Source: Ureibacillus sinduriensis BLB-1 = JCM 15800 (lineage in GTDB: Bacteria; Bacillota; Bacilli; Bacillales_A; Planococcaceae). From it: 64,000 bases of DNA. Below are positions 40,190 through 49,590 of the stretch, piece by piece; positions within the stretch are counted from its first letter, which is position 1, and each line of letters starts with the position of its first letter. Under the pieces are notes generated by a model. The model had not been told where the DNA came from and made no database searches. It saw only the letters and a list, made by a program, of their open reading frames with translations. The position numbers and the translations under genes are program-made. Location of the stretch: contig NZ_JPVO01000045.1 in assembly GCF_000772955.1 (NCBI RefSeq), positions 1-64,000 on the forward strand, in the 5' to 3' direction.

Positions 40190-42043
40190 TTATCCAAATC
40201 CAAACATTTTTTTAGCTCCGTTAAAGAGTCCTTTAGCTTTATCTCCAACCCAGGAACCAGCTTTGCTTACTTTATCGGCAGCCCATGAGTAACCCTTGCT
40301 TATTCCCTTGCTAGCCCACTCTTTAAACGCTTTTCCTGGTTTGGTTCCACTAAAGAACCAAGTCGAAAGAAGTCCTGCTCCCAAACCGACTCCAGCACCG
40401 ATGATTGTACCTACACCTGGAACAACTGAACCAGCCGTTGCACCTGTAATAATACTTGTGAGCACACTAGTACCAGCCGTTGTTACTGCCCCGATACCGA
40501 GGTCTACGGTAAAGTCAGCATAAAAATCAGAAGTCTTCCAAGCATTCTTTCCATGTTTATCGACAGCGCTAAATAAGTTGGCTGCGATACTAACTGGACC
40601 ACTTAGTTTAGTGAAGTTGGATTTTGCCCAAAACTTCTTCGAGAAGATGTTATACCCTTCATTCATGCTAGTCTTTAAGTTTTTAGCTATAAAACCTGTA
40701 ATACCTTTTTTCGTTTCAAGTAACTTTTTTGTATCAAAGAAGCCCTTTATCTTGAAAGCTTTTTCATACGAATTTCCTGTTTTCATGTAACGATCTTTGC
40801 CGTCAATTTTATATTTCTTATAGTTATCATAAAAATGATTTAGTATGGGGTTTTTCAACTTACTTTTCCCATGTACTTTATATTTGCCTTTGCCTAAATC
40901 TTCAAATCTAAAGCCGGCGTAAGTCGCCGTGCCTCCTTCTAAAATTGGTTTGACGAGGCTTGTAAAGTACGTTTTGCTGTCTTTTAATGCTTGGGAAACA
41001 GTACCCCAAGCGCTATTTTCCGAATTTGTTGAGTTGAAAAGAATATTCCAAAGTGATTTTTTTTCTTCTGCACCCGAGCTGGAAGGAGATCCGTCATTAC
41101 CTGATCCAGGTGTACCTGAATCCCCGGAATGGTTTTCCCCTCCTGTTGGGCCGTCCCCTCCTGTCGGATTTTGTCCTCCTGTTGGACTTTCTCCTCCTGT
41201 CGGGCCGTCACCACCTGTTGGACCGTTTCCTCCTGTTGGGCCATTCCCCCCAGTTGGACCTTCTCCTCCTGTCGGACCATCACCACCTGTTGGGCCGTTT
41301 CCTCCTGTCGGACCATCACCACCTGTTGGGCCGTTTCCTCCTGTCGGGCCATCCCCTCCAGTTGGACCATTCCCTCCTGTCGGGCCGTCACCACCTGTTG
41401 GACCGTTCCCTCCTGTCGGGCCATTCCCTCCTGCTAGACCGTTCCCTCCTGTCGGGCCGTTCCCTCCTGTCGGGCCGTTCCCTCCTGTTGGGCCATTCCC
41501 TCCTGCTGGACCGTTCCCTCCTGTCGGGCCATTCCCTCCTGTCGGGCCGCTCCCTCCTGTTGGACCGTTCCCTCCTGTCGGGCCTTCTCCTCCTGTTGGA
41601 CCAGTTCCCCCGGTTGGGCCATTTCCGCCACCAGTAGCGTTTCCGCCATTCACTGCCTGTCCGCCGGATGGACCTTGCCCGCCCGTGATGGCGTCACCTG
41701 CTGTGATTGGATTATTAATTGGTAAGGAACCCGCAATGTTTGGGATAATCCATTGACCGTTATTGCTTTGATAAGGAGGAATTAGTGGCTGACCAGAAAT
41801 AGCCGCCTCCCCGCCTTGTAAAAATGGACCGCCCTTATAAGCATCCCCTGGTTTCAGCGGGTCCCCGGGAATAATGAACTGTCCGCCAGTAATCGGATTG
41901 CCGGGTGTGATTGCTTGCCCTGGCTGGATTGCATTACCTGGTGTTATGAAAAACGCCATGCTTATTGAGGGCATTGCGGACCAGAATAACACAAACGCAA
42001 TCATGAAAATTGCAGAAATTCCGCGGAAATTGTTTCCTTTCAC
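40190..42043 (-). CDS. Large secreted repeat protein with glycine-zipper C terminus
   Basis: 617 residues. Signal peptide (about 8-30), then a hexapeptide repeat of [24 protein letters not shown] type (about 32-92), then about 33 copies of a five-residue GPTGG-x repeat (about 140-305), a short Ser/Gly linker, and a unique basic domain (about 320-500). The C terminus has a glycine zipper ([19 protein letters not shown]) and an amphipathic tail ([20 protein letters not shown]). Not collagen: glycines have period five, not three. The end resembles pore-forming or toxin-like tails, but this is speculative. GTG start after GAGGTG. Confidence 0.75.
   Translation of the reverse strand: MKGNNFRGISAIFMIAFVLFWSAMPSISMAFFITPGNAIQPGQAITPGNPITGGQFIIPGDPLKPGDAYKGGPFLQGGEAAISGQPLIPPYQSNNGQWIIPNIAGSLPINNPITAGDAITGGQGPSGGQAVNGGNATGGGNGPTGGTGPTGGEGPTGGNGPTGGSGPTGGNGPTGGNGPAGGNGPTGGNGPTGGNGPTGGNGLAGGNGPTGGNGPTGGDGPTGGNGPTGGDGPTGGNGPTGGDGPTGGNGPTGGDGPTGGEGPTGGNGPTGGNGPTGGDGPTGGESPTGGQNPTGGDGPTGGENHSGDSGTPGSGNDGSPSSSGAEEKKSLWNILFNSTNSENSAWGTVSQALKDSKTYFTSLVKPILEGGTATYAGFRFEDLGKGKYKVHGKSKLKNPILNHFYDNYKKYKIDGKDRYMKTGNSYEKAFKIKGFFDTKKLLETKKGITGFIAKNLKTSMNEGYNIFSKKFWAKSNFTKLSGPVSIAANLFSAVDKHGKNAWKTSDFYADFTVDLGIGAVTTAGTSVLTSIITGATAGSVVPGVGTIIGAGVGLGAGLLSTWFFSGTKPGKAFKEWASKGISKGYSWAADKVSKAGSWVGDKAKGLFNGAKKMFGFG
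41125..41640. repeat. 15-bp minisatellite inside the repeat-protein gene
   Basis: About 33 tandem 15-bp units (plus strand CCTCCTGTCGGGCCG with third-position variants) encode the GPTGG repeat. Higher-order alternation of N/D-containing units suggests recent amplification by slippage or unequal recombination; copy number is probably variable. Confidence 0.85.
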
Positions 42044-42102
42044 ACTTTCACCTCACTTTTCTTTTTAAGGTGCATTGCTTGTTTTTCTAATATGGAAACT
42101 CT

Positions 42103-43521
42103 TTAAGGTGTACTGCTTGTATTATTTAAATACTTTTCCTCTAATTGTTTTACTGCTTCGTTATAATCCGCTTCGTTCATCGCTTTTAAATCGTCTCGAA
42201 GAATACCGTATTGCTCTTCAATCCAATTGTGATATTCAGTATTCTTCTTTTTTAAATAATCATGGGACTCTGCGGACATCTTATCTTCATGTTGATATAA
42301 ATACGTAAGCGTAAAACCAACTGCCTGCCCTTCATCAACCCTTTTTTTATACTCCCCGGCGTGATAACCGAAAATATCTAAAGAATTATCTACTCTATAA
42401 AAACCCAACCAGCCTTCCTGGGAGGTTTTCCACTGTTCCCATTTCTCCGCAACTTTACTCGCTTCATTTAGTTGTTCTTGAAGTCCTTGGGCATCGCTAA
42501 CGTTTTGATACGTTCCCTCTGTTGCCCTAGCAATATCCTTCAGTTGTTTTTGGCCTTCTTGGTCTACATTAAAGCCAATAACATTGATAAGTGGCGTAAT
42601 GTCAGAATCATAGAGTGATTTTGCGGTACCTACCGGATCATCGTCGCAAGTAGAAATCCCGTCACTTACTAAATAAACAATATTAGTATTCGTATCCCCT
42701 TTAAATGAAGCTAAATCATTTTGCGCCTCTTTTAAAGCTAGTCCAATTGGCGTCCAGCCTGCTGGTGTTGCCTTTGAAAGTGATTGCTCAAAATTTGCCG
42801 CATTATAAGTACTTAAAGGATAAACTAATTCACTACTACTGCATGACAGTGCTTTATCTTCGTTTTTACCAGAACCTTTATGTCCATAAATGCGTAAACC
42901 GACATTTGCATCTTCTGGTAAACCTTTCACGAATTCCGTAATGGCTTTTTTAGCAGCATCCATACGTGTTTCACTGCCTTCGATATTAGCCATACTCCCC
43001 GAAGCATCCAAAATGACCATCACATTTAAATTTTCTTTAAATTGATAGCGGGAATCCTCAATTTCCGGATTACCGATCGATTGAAATTTCATTTTTTCAA
43101 GCAAATCTCCCGGACCGACATAATCTTGTTGGAAGACTGATAGAATCGCCTCATAGTAGCGATCTAACTCCTCGGTTGTTGGATTGCCAGAAATGTCGGG
43201 AAGGTTTTTCGTTAATTCATTCGTTAACTTCTTCCCTTCATCACTGAGTCTATCAATATACTTTGTATATCCCGAAGGCAGCTGTTCGAGTTCCTCTAAT
43301 GTAGTTGGTAGAGGAGGGCCTACAATTACCTCTTCATTTACTTCTTCGACTTCCTCCATCTCAGCGGGTTGCTTTTCAATGTCTTTTTCTGAAGTTTCTT
43401 CTGTCTGAATTGTTTTCTGGTCTTCTGCTTCTGTTTTTTCAGTTTCTTTATTACTACAACCAGCAACAAGAAGTAATACTAGAATTAATAGTATGCTTAA
43501 ACGGTTTTGCAATTTTTTCAA
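42103..43521 (-). CDS. VWA-domain lipoprotein of the Tad operon
   Basis: 472 residues. Lipoprotein signal with lipobox LLVAGC (Cys22), an acidic linker, and a von Willebrand A domain with intact MIDAS: DASGS (Asp172, Ser174, Ser176), Thr in GWTPIG, and Asp in LVSDG. A helical C-terminal part follows. VWA domains bind ligands through a metal and often sit at pilus tips. TTG start; the codon three residues later (TTG, 43512) has better spacing from GTGGGAG and may be the true one. It directly follows the pilin gene. Confidence 0.82.
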   Translation of the reverse strand: MKKLQNRLSILLILVLLLVAGCSNKETEKTEAEDQKTIQTEETSEKDIEKQPAEMEEVEEVNEEVIVGPPLPTTLEELEQLPSGYTKYIDRLSDEGKKLTNELTKNLPDISGNPTTEELDRYYEAILSVFQQDYVGPGDLLEKMKFQSIGNPEIEDSRYQFKENLNVMVILDASGSMANIEGSETRMDAAKKAITEFVKGLPEDANVGLRIYGHKGSGKNEDKALSCSSSELVYPLSTYNAANFEQSLSKATPAGWTPIGLALKEAQNDLASFKGDTNTNIVYLVSDGISTCDDDPVGTAKSLYDSDITPLINVIGFNVDQEGQKQLKDIARATEGTYQNVSDAQGLQEQLNEASKVAEKWEQWKTSQEGWLGFYRVDNSLDIFGYHAGEYKKRVDEGQAVGFTLTYLYQHEDKMSAESHDYLKKKNTEYHNWIEEQYGILRDDLKAMNEADYNEAVKQLEEKYLNNTSSTP

Positions 43522-43597
43522 CTCCCACTTATCTAGAAGGGCACCCTACTGCTTGTGTCAAATCTAATTCGTTCAAAGAATGAAAAGGGACTATGGC

Positions 43598-43807
43598 TTA
43601 CTCCCCAACCATTCCGCTGATTTTCGAAATAATACTTCCAATTAATTCTCCAATTGAACCTTGTTGTTGGCTAACAGCCGTTGAAATAATCCCCAACACC
43701 AAAATCAATAACGCAGCCAAACCTAACCATTCCAATGATTGTGCACCTTTTTCGTTTTTCACCGGCGCTAATACTTTTACTGCTAACATTTGCATAAATT
43801 TTTTCAT
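43598..43807 (-). CDS. flp: Flp/Fap-type major pilin
   Basis: 69 residues. Leader ends KNEKG with cleavage expected between Gly21 and Ala22, followed by AQSLEWLGL with the conserved Glu at +5, a hydrophobic helix, and a short Gln/Ser tail. This is the standard Flp prepilin, cut by a TadV-type peptidase and polymerised by TadA. ATG start with GGAGAG. It lies between tadC and the VWA gene. Confidence 0.9.
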   Translation of the reverse strand: MKKFMQMLAVKVLAPVKNEKGAQSLEWLGLAALLILVLGIISTAVSQQQGSIGELIGSIISKISGMVGE

Positions 43808-43822
43808 GTTTTTTCTCTCCTT

Positions 43823-44755
43823 TTATTTTAATAAATCGAAAATCCCACTATTTTGGTTAAACATATTGATTATCATCAACCCGCCGATCAGGATGAGGGA
43901 GGAAGGAAGAATCAGAAAGGTTGTGACCAGCGTCACTTTAGGTGAAGCTTTTGCGGCTTTTTCCTTTATCATTTCTTTCTTCAGTTTTCTCATTTCCTCG
44001 GCTTGTTGCTTAAAGGAAGCGGCGATAGGGACTCCCAGTCGCTCTCCCTGAATTAATGATTTGATTAAAATTTGAAACTCTTTTGATTCGTTACGTTCGA
44101 GCAGCAATCGGTAGGCTTCCACCCTTGGAACACCGACACTGATTTCTTGAAGGAATCGCTCGAACTCTTCTTTGATTGGCCCTACAAAATAGGGCACGAT
44201 ATCCCGCAACGCTTGAGTCAACCCGACACCGGCCTGCAATGTAACACTCATCGTGTCGAGAAAATCAGGCAGTTGGTACGAAATTTCGTCTTGCCTTGCT
44301 TTCGCTTTTGACTTAATCCAGAGAATGGCACCCATAAAGCCTGCAATCGGCAGTAAAATCACCATAAACTGCGAAAATGGAAATCTAAGCACCAGCAGGA
44401 TTCCGCCGATTAAAACACCGATGATCAGCAGGAATATTTTCAATCCTTGAAATCTTTCCACCGTGATGCCATAAGGGTATCCGGCCTGAATAATCCACTT
44501 TTTCACATCCGCGTTTTCGCTGAAGAAATTAATGCGCTGTCCCAGATCCGAAAAATCATCCGCAAAACGAAGCATCTTTTTCAATAACTTTTCCTTCCGG
44601 CTTTCTTTCTTTTGAAAGCCGTCATACACATACAAGGTATCGGTTACAGTCGTCTTTAGTTCCCGATGTTTTGTTAGATATACATAGACTGCCCGAAGTG
44701 ATACGCCGATGAAGAAGACGGTAAGTATGATGGTGATTGCGATAATTCCATCCAT
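43823..44755 (-). CDS. tadC: Tad pilus inner-membrane platform protein TadC
   Basis: 310 residues from the ATG at 44755; a longer reading into tadB is rejected because this start follows AGGGTG. T2SSF domain (about 150-280) with LDTMSVTLQAGVGLTQALRDI and LIQGERLGVPI, and transmembrane helices at the N terminus, at about 95-140 and at the C terminus. With TadB it forms the platform turned by the TadA ATPase. Four bases separate it from tadB. Confidence 0.92.
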   Translation of the reverse strand: MDGIIAITIILTVFFIGVSLRAVYVYLTKHRELKTTVTDTLYVYDGFQKKESRKEKLLKKMLRFADDFSDLGQRINFFSENADVKKWIIQAGYPYGITVERFQGLKIFLLIIGVLIGGILLVLRFPFSQFMVILLPIAGFMGAILWIKSKAKARQDEISYQLPDFLDTMSVTLQAGVGLTQALRDIVPYFVGPIKEEFERFLQEISVGVPRVEAYRLLLERNESKEFQILIKSLIQGERLGVPIAASFKQQAEEMRKLKKEMIKEKAAKASPKVTLVTTFLILPSSLILIGGLMIINMFNQNSGIFDLLK

Positions 44756-44759
44756 TTTG

Positions 44760-45686
44760 TCACACCCTAATATTTGTAATCTTATTGATAATGAGGAACG
44801 TAGCGACGGTTCCTGCGGCAAATATCGCGAATAAAATCATTCCGATTCCTGAAAACAAGGCATCCAGGAACCCATCCACCACATTGTTCATCATGAGGAC
44901 AAGAAAGATTGGAATGATGGGAACAATGTACGCAATATACTTATGCTCGGCTGTCATCGTTTTGATTTCTTGCTTCAATAATTTTCGTTCATCAAGCGTT
45001 TGGCTCATTTCATCCAACACAGCATATAAATTCCCGCCTGCCCGTTTTTGGATAAGCAAGGTTGCCGTAAAAAGATGGAATTCTTTATTGTCGATGCGCT
45101 TTTCCAGTGTACGGATCGCACTCCCAAAATCAATCCCTAGTGACAATTCATGAGCCAGGTTTTTGAACTCGCTCTTTGCAGGTTCAGCCATCTCTTTAGC
45201 GACCAGCTGGATTCCTTGGTTTAACGTCATCCCCGATCTCGTGGAGTTGGCGAGCAGTCGGCAAATATCCGGCAATTGATCCACCAAGATTTGTCTTCGC
45301 CGGTCTTTCCGCATTTTGAAGAGCATTCTTCTTCCTGCCTCAAGCAACAAGAGAGACAAGACGATGGCTATCAAAGTCGGAACGTTGAAAAAGTTTACGA
45401 GGACAAACAAAATTCCCATGTACGATACGATCAGCGCCCCACAAAATTCGGATGGCGTAAAAGGAATATTGGCATCATGCAACTTGGCTTCCATTTCCTT
45501 TGCTGTTTCGGTTTCGTCAAACTTCGAACCCCACAACACGATGACACTTTTTCGTTTTTCCCCTTCAAGGTAAAACTGGTGTGTCTTCTTTTTCCATTCC
45601 TTTTTCTCTTTTCGATAGCCCAAAAGATAATAAAGTCCTATGATGAGCAAAAGGACTGCTCCCCCAGCAATCGATGCGGCGGTCAT
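44760..45686 (-). CDS. tadB: Tad pilus inner-membrane platform protein TadB
   Basis: 308 residues. Transmembrane helices at about 4-22, 85-120 and two near the C terminus, and a T2SSF domain with LPDICRLLANSTRSGMTLNQGIQ and the late LDEMSQTLDERKLLKQEIKTMTAEHKY segment. Partner of TadC. Overlaps tadA by four bases (ATGA). Confidence 0.92.
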   Translation of the reverse strand: MTAASIAGGAVLLLIIGLYYLLGYRKEKKEWKKKTHQFYLEGEKRKSVIVLWGSKFDETETAKEMEAKLHDANIPFTPSEFCGALIVSYMGILFVLVNFFNVPTLIAIVLSLLLLEAGRRMLFKMRKDRRRQILVDQLPDICRLLANSTRSGMTLNQGIQLVAKEMAEPAKSEFKNLAHELSLGIDFGSAIRTLEKRIDNKEFHLFTATLLIQKRAGGNLYAVLDEMSQTLDERKLLKQEIKTMTAEHKYIAYIVPIIPIFLVLMMNNVVDGFLDALFSGIGMILFAIFAAGTVATFLIINKITNIRV

Positions 45687-47032
45687 ACAATCACCTCCTG
45701 CTGCTGTGGCCTGAATAACGATTCCGGAATATCAATGCCGAACATTCGAATGCGTTCGATACACTTCGGCTTCCTGCCCGTCGGAGTAAAATACCCGATG
45801 ACATCCCCATCTTCCGACATCCCAATCCGTTTAAAGGTGAAAATTTCAACGATTTCGGAAGTCCCATCTTCATGCTTTTGCACTTCCGAAATGGATACGA
45901 TTTTTCGCGTACCGTCTGTTAATCTCGTTGCTTGGATAATAATGTCCAACGCCCCGACGATAAACTCCCGAATGATGGAAGAGGGAAGGTCCATCCCGGC
46001 CATGATGACCATGGACTCAACACGCCGCAATGCATCATCCGGCGTATTGGCATGGACAGTCGTAATCGATCCTTCGTGACCTGTGTTCATCGCTTGAAGC
46101 ATGTCGAAGGCTTCCCCGCTACGAACCTCCCCGACGATTATTCGATCGGGCCGCATCCGCAGTGCATTTCGAACAAGGTTCCGGATGGTGATTTCCCCTT
46201 TGCCCTCCACGTTGGCGGGACGGGCCTCCATTCCTACTACGTTGGAGCGGTTCAGCCGAAGTTCGGCGGAATCCTCTATCGTAATGACGCGTTCAAAATG
46301 CGGGATCGAGCTAGCCGCAACATTCAGCAGGGTCGTTTTCCCGGAACCGGTACCACCCGAAATGAGCATGTTCATCTTCGCCTTTACAACACAGTCGATA
46401 AAGTACGCCATATTGTCATCAAGTGAACTAAACTCAAGTAAATCCTCCATTTGGAAAGGCTCGGCCCGGAACTTTCGGATGGAAACGAGCGTCCCATTAA
46501 GGCTGATAGGTGGAATAACCGCATTTACACGGCTTCCATCAGGCAGTCGGGCATCCACCATCGGGGAGCTTTCATCAATACGACGTCCAAGCGGCGCCAC
46601 GATTCGGTCGACGATATGCCGAACATGCTCATCGTCGCGGAAGCTAATATTCACTTGCTCAAGCTTCCCTTTCCGCTCTACATGGACTTCGCTATAACCG
46701 TTAATGAGTATCTCTGTAATCGTTGGATCATTAATCAATGGCTCAAGCGGCCCTAATCCGACCGACTCATCCAAAATCCGGGTAACGAGGAGCTCTTTAT
46801 CGTGACGGGATATGACGACCCGTTCCTCCGACATAAATTGTGAAACATACTGCTCGATTTTCAGCCGCATTTCACCTTGCGAAAGCTGTGTCAAGGCTTC
46901 TAAATTGGTATCTCGAAGCAAGCGAGCTTTATAGTGTTCTACCAGTTCATCTACAAGATGGTTATCGTATTGATAGGAAACAGTCTTCTTTTGTGAAGCC
47001 AATTCTTTTCTTCTTTCAAAAATTGAAGCCAT
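45683..47032 (-). CDS. tadA: Tad pilus assembly ATPase TadA/CpaF
   Basis: 449 residues from the ATG at 47032; a GTG immediately before it is an equal candidate. T2SSE-type hexameric ATPase: N-terminal helical domain, then Walker A GGTGSGKTT (about 227-235), Asp box, Walker B with DRIIVGEVRSGEAFDMLQAMNTGH, and His box TTVHANT. It powers extension and possibly retraction of the Flp pilus. Same operon, preceded by tadZ after about ten bases. Confidence 0.95.
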   Translation of the reverse strand: MASIFERRKELASQKKTVSYQYDNHLVDELVEHYKARLLRDTNLEALTQLSQGEMRLKIEQYVSQFMSEERVVISRHDKELLVTRILDESVGLGPLEPLINDPTITEILINGYSEVHVERKGKLEQVNISFRDDEHVRHIVDRIVAPLGRRIDESSPMVDARLPDGSRVNAVIPPISLNGTLVSIRKFRAEPFQMEDLLEFSSLDDNMAYFIDCVVKAKMNMLISGGTGSGKTTLLNVAASSIPHFERVITIEDSAELRLNRSNVVGMEARPANVEGKGEITIRNLVRNALRMRPDRIIVGEVRSGEAFDMLQAMNTGHEGSITTVHANTPDDALRRVESMVIMAGMDLPSSIIREFIVGALDIIIQATRLTDGTRKIVSISEVQKHEDGTSEIVEIFTFKRIGMSEDGDVIGYFTPTGRKPKCIERIRMFGIDIPESLFRPQQQEVIV

Positions 47033-47044
47033 CACGATACCCCC

Positions 47045-48205
47045 TTATGGTTTCAAAATTTCCCGAGAAAACTTTCGAATGTCCTTAGCAAAAGGAATGA
47101 GTTTCCTTTCCTTTACAACCTTTCGAACCGGCTCCCCCTTGTTGACAAAAGGCTGCAACCCTTTAATGTCCTTGCGGAGCGTTGCCGCAATCGGGTACCT
47201 TAGTACATTTTTCAAATCCTTTTCCTGCACTTCATTTTCTTTTGCCACGTGGTTAAGGATGACTTCCATTTTCCCCACTAGATTCATGCCAATGCGTGCC
47301 GCCAATTCTTCATAATGTTTCAAAACTCTCAATGCCGGTGTATCCGGCGTCAGCACATAAAAAATCTTGTCCGACTCTTCCATAGCCGTGATGACCGAGC
47401 CATTCAATGAAGAAGGCAGGTCGACAATTACATAATCAAAAGCTCTTCGGGAAGTCCTCAGCAGCTTTGCGACAAACTCTTCCCCCAACGTTTCCGCCAC
47501 TTCTGCATCAATCGGACTCACCAAAATTTCAAGCTTGGAATGCTGCTCCGTTCTGGATACGTTACGGATATGGCTTTCATTCAGCTCCTCAATTACGGGT
47601 AAAAGATCTGCCACGGAACGGTTGGATTCAATTGAAAACATCGATTCAACGCCGCCATATTGTCCATTCAAATCAATGAGAATGACTTCCGCAGTGGATT
47701 CGAGCTTCAATGTTTGTGCCAATACGGAAGAGATCACCGATTTACCGCTGCCACCTTTTCCACTGTAGAACGAATAGATTTGCCCTCTGCCTCGACCAAA
47801 GGAAATGGAGGATTCCGTTTCCTTTGAATTTTTCGTAATTGCGTAATTTTTTACTGTAGTCGGGAAACGGCTTGTAAAGAGCGAAGTTTCCTCAGGGAAT
47901 ACGAAAAATTCATCCACTCCTGCTCGCATCATATTGCGCAACAACACAAAATCTGTTCGATCGGCGATAAAAATGATCAGTACCGATCGATTAATCTGCT
48001 TCATGGATTGAACAAGATCAATGGCCAAATCCGTCTCAGGCTGGGTGATGATGACAATATCCCTTGTTTCGCGGTTCATTTCACGAATGGCATCGGATGT
48101 CGTGGCACTCAGCACATTTCCTTCCGTGTTTTCGGCAATCGTTTGAAGCTGTTGGCGAAGTAAGTTATCGTCACTAACAATTAATAAATTCAATTTATTT
48201 TCCAT
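47045..48205 (-). CDS. tadZ: Tad pilus localisation ATPase TadZ/CpaE
   Basis: 386 residues: an N-terminal receiver-like domain lacking a full phosphorylation site (about 1-120), then a ParA/MinD-type ATPase with deviant Walker A SGKGGSGKS (148-156), and DYVIVDLPSSLN as the Walker B/switch region. TadZ places the pilus machine in the cell. First ATPase of the operon, after cpaB. Confidence 0.9.
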   Translation of the reverse strand: MENKLNLLIVSDDNLLRQQLQTIAENTEGNVLSATTSDAIREMNRETRDIVIITQPETDLAIDLVQSMKQINRSVLIIFIADRTDFVLLRNMMRAGVDEFFVFPEETSLFTSRFPTTVKNYAITKNSKETESSISFGRGRGQIYSFYSGKGGSGKSVISSVLAQTLKLESTAEVILIDLNGQYGGVESMFSIESNRSVADLLPVIEELNESHIRNVSRTEQHSKLEILVSPIDAEVAETLGEEFVAKLLRTSRRAFDYVIVDLPSSLNGSVITAMEESDKIFYVLTPDTPALRVLKHYEELAARIGMNLVGKMEVILNHVAKENEVQEKDLKNVLRYPIAATLRKDIKGLQPFVNKGEPVRKVVKERKLIPFAKDIRKFSREILKP

Positions 48206-48223
48206 ACTTGACTCCCCCTCCCC

Positions 48224-49033
48224 TTACGAATTTCCTTCTGAAGATTTAGCATTCGTATTCGGGGCTTGCGGTTCTTCAGTATTTGTTTTTGCTGCAGGAT
48301 CCTTTTGTGTGTTTGCTTCGTCTGCTGATTTAGGTTCAGTCGTTTTTTGTTCGGACGCTTCTGCTGGCACTTCTTGTTTTGATGCCGGGACCACTTCGCC
48401 CGCCCCTTCGGAATCCTCGACGTCTTGTCCTACATTGGCTTTGAGCACACGTATGTATTCCGCATAATTTTGCATATGTATCAGCTTCGTTGCATCCTCG
48501 GAGGATACTTCAACCCCAATCCCTGCAAATTTCTCGCCTGTCCCTTGCGCAAAAGCAACAGCTACATCTTTCATGAAAAGCTCTGTACTCTTTTTTCCTT
48601 CTTTTTCGATCGATACGACGATATCCACCCGATCAAGTGCCGCAATTTCCTGGTCGAACTGGATTTTATCCGTTCGATATAGTGCAACGAGACGATTATT
48701 TTCATTTTGAAGGTTGGAATAACTTTTCAGCATATTTTGTGTAATAATATCCCCTTCATCTAAAGGAACCACCGATACTTGACCAAGAATGTCATTTTCA
48801 TCTGTAATATGTGATTCTGTCAGGAATTTTTGAGGAATTTCCATTTTGGTTAGTTGATTGGACTGCAGCAATGTACGGGCAGGGATATCCCCATTGGATA
48901 CATAAACCTCTACCATCCCCCCAAGTTCTGCATTAAGTTGTTTCACTTTTTCTAAAACTAAGTAGCCTGCGACGGCCGCTAAGATAAACGCAAGTAAAAG
49001 AAAAATGGCCGCACGTCGTTTTGCCTCTAACAC
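48224..49033 (-). CDS. cpaB: Tad pilus assembly protein CpaB/RcpC (SAF domain)
   Basis: 269 residues. One N-terminal transmembrane helix (about 8-27), a SAF-type domain (VSNGDIPARTLLQSNQL, about 46-110), the RcpC domain (about 115-200) and a Glu/Ala/Lys-rich unstructured tail. In Gram-negative Tad systems it acts near the secretin; in Gram-positives it probably lies in the wall zone. GTG start after GGTAGGGGA. It is the first gene of the operon. Confidence 0.9.
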   Translation of the reverse strand: MLEAKRRAAIFLLLAFILAAVAGYLVLEKVKQLNAELGGMVEVYVSNGDIPARTLLQSNQLTKMEIPQKFLTESHITDENDILGQVSVVPLDEGDIITQNMLKSYSNLQNENNRLVALYRTDKIQFDQEIAALDRVDIVVSIEKEGKKSTELFMKDVAVAFAQGTGEKFAGIGVEVSSEDATKLIHMQNYAEYIRVLKANVGQDVEDSEGAGEVVPASKQEVPAEASEQKTTEPKSADEANTQKDPAAKTNTEEPQAPNTNAKSSEGNS

Positions 49034-49151
49034 AAATTCCCCTACCTTCTAATTCACGATTTTTATCATATTGATTTGTTTGGTTCATTAGGTCGATAAG
49101 CAAAGGATTTTAGTTTCCTATCTCCCAATGCAATACCTTTTTACAGTTTTT

Positions 49152-49179
49152 AGTATAGATAAGTAAAAAAAGTTGTCAA
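49152..49179 (-). promoter_or_regulatory. Sigma-A promoter of the Tad operon
   Basis: Minus-strand TTGACA (perfect -35, 49174-49179) and TATACT (-10, 49152-49157) with a 16-base spacer. The predicted 5-prime leader before cpaB is about 110 bases. Confidence 0.7.
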
Positions 49180-49540
49180 AGGTGGGCGAATTTTCATAGC
49201 TAGTTTCATAGATAAATAGGCATGAGCAGATAGTTTTGATTGTTGATTTTAATAATCTGATTTTTTCGAGGAAAATGTTTTATTTTGTCGAATGCGTTTG
49301 AAAACGGGGTCAGAGGACATAGATGATCACTTTCTTATGTGAAGAAAGTAGGGTTTTCCATATTTTTTTATTTTTCTAGGTAGTTCGAATTGAAGATACT
49401 TAGCTTCAAAATACTTGGAATTGAGAGGGAACGTTAATGAATTGAAAAGTGGAAGATATAAACATATAAAATATAGGACGTATGAGAAAAGATTTGGTTC
49501 TTAATTTTCCATATTTTATTGTGTCCAAAGTAAATTTAAA

Positions 49541-49572
49541 ACGCACAAATGGACTTTACAGCATTTGTACGC
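49541..49572 (-). terminator. Terminator of the lipoprotein gene
   Basis: CGC-ACAAATG / CATTTGT-CGC stem with a ten-base loop; the minus-strand exit is GTTTTAAATTT. It lies about 20 bp past the stop. Confidence 0.65.
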
Positions 49573-49590
49573 TTAATTGATCGAGAATGT

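Larger units (their letters stand above)
49034..49590. other. Leader and promoter region of the Tad operon
   Basis: About 550 bp without a gene. It holds the tad promoter at 49152-49179 and the terminator of the upstream lipoprotein gene at 49541-49572. Between them is AT-rich DNA with a small ACTTTCTT/AAGAAAGT hairpin at 49329-49349. No c-di-GMP riboswitch motif was found. Confidence 0.6.

Noticed and set aside
40929-41756. Proline-rich ORF of 275 residues on the plus strand opposite the repeat protein, and other long frames at 40984-41649
   Set aside because: They are the antisense or shifted-frame reflection of the 15-bp repeat; the minus-strand frame has a signal peptide, ribosome site and domain structure.
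40190-42043. Collagen-like protein
   Set aside because: The GPTGG repeat has period five; collagen needs Gly at every third residue.
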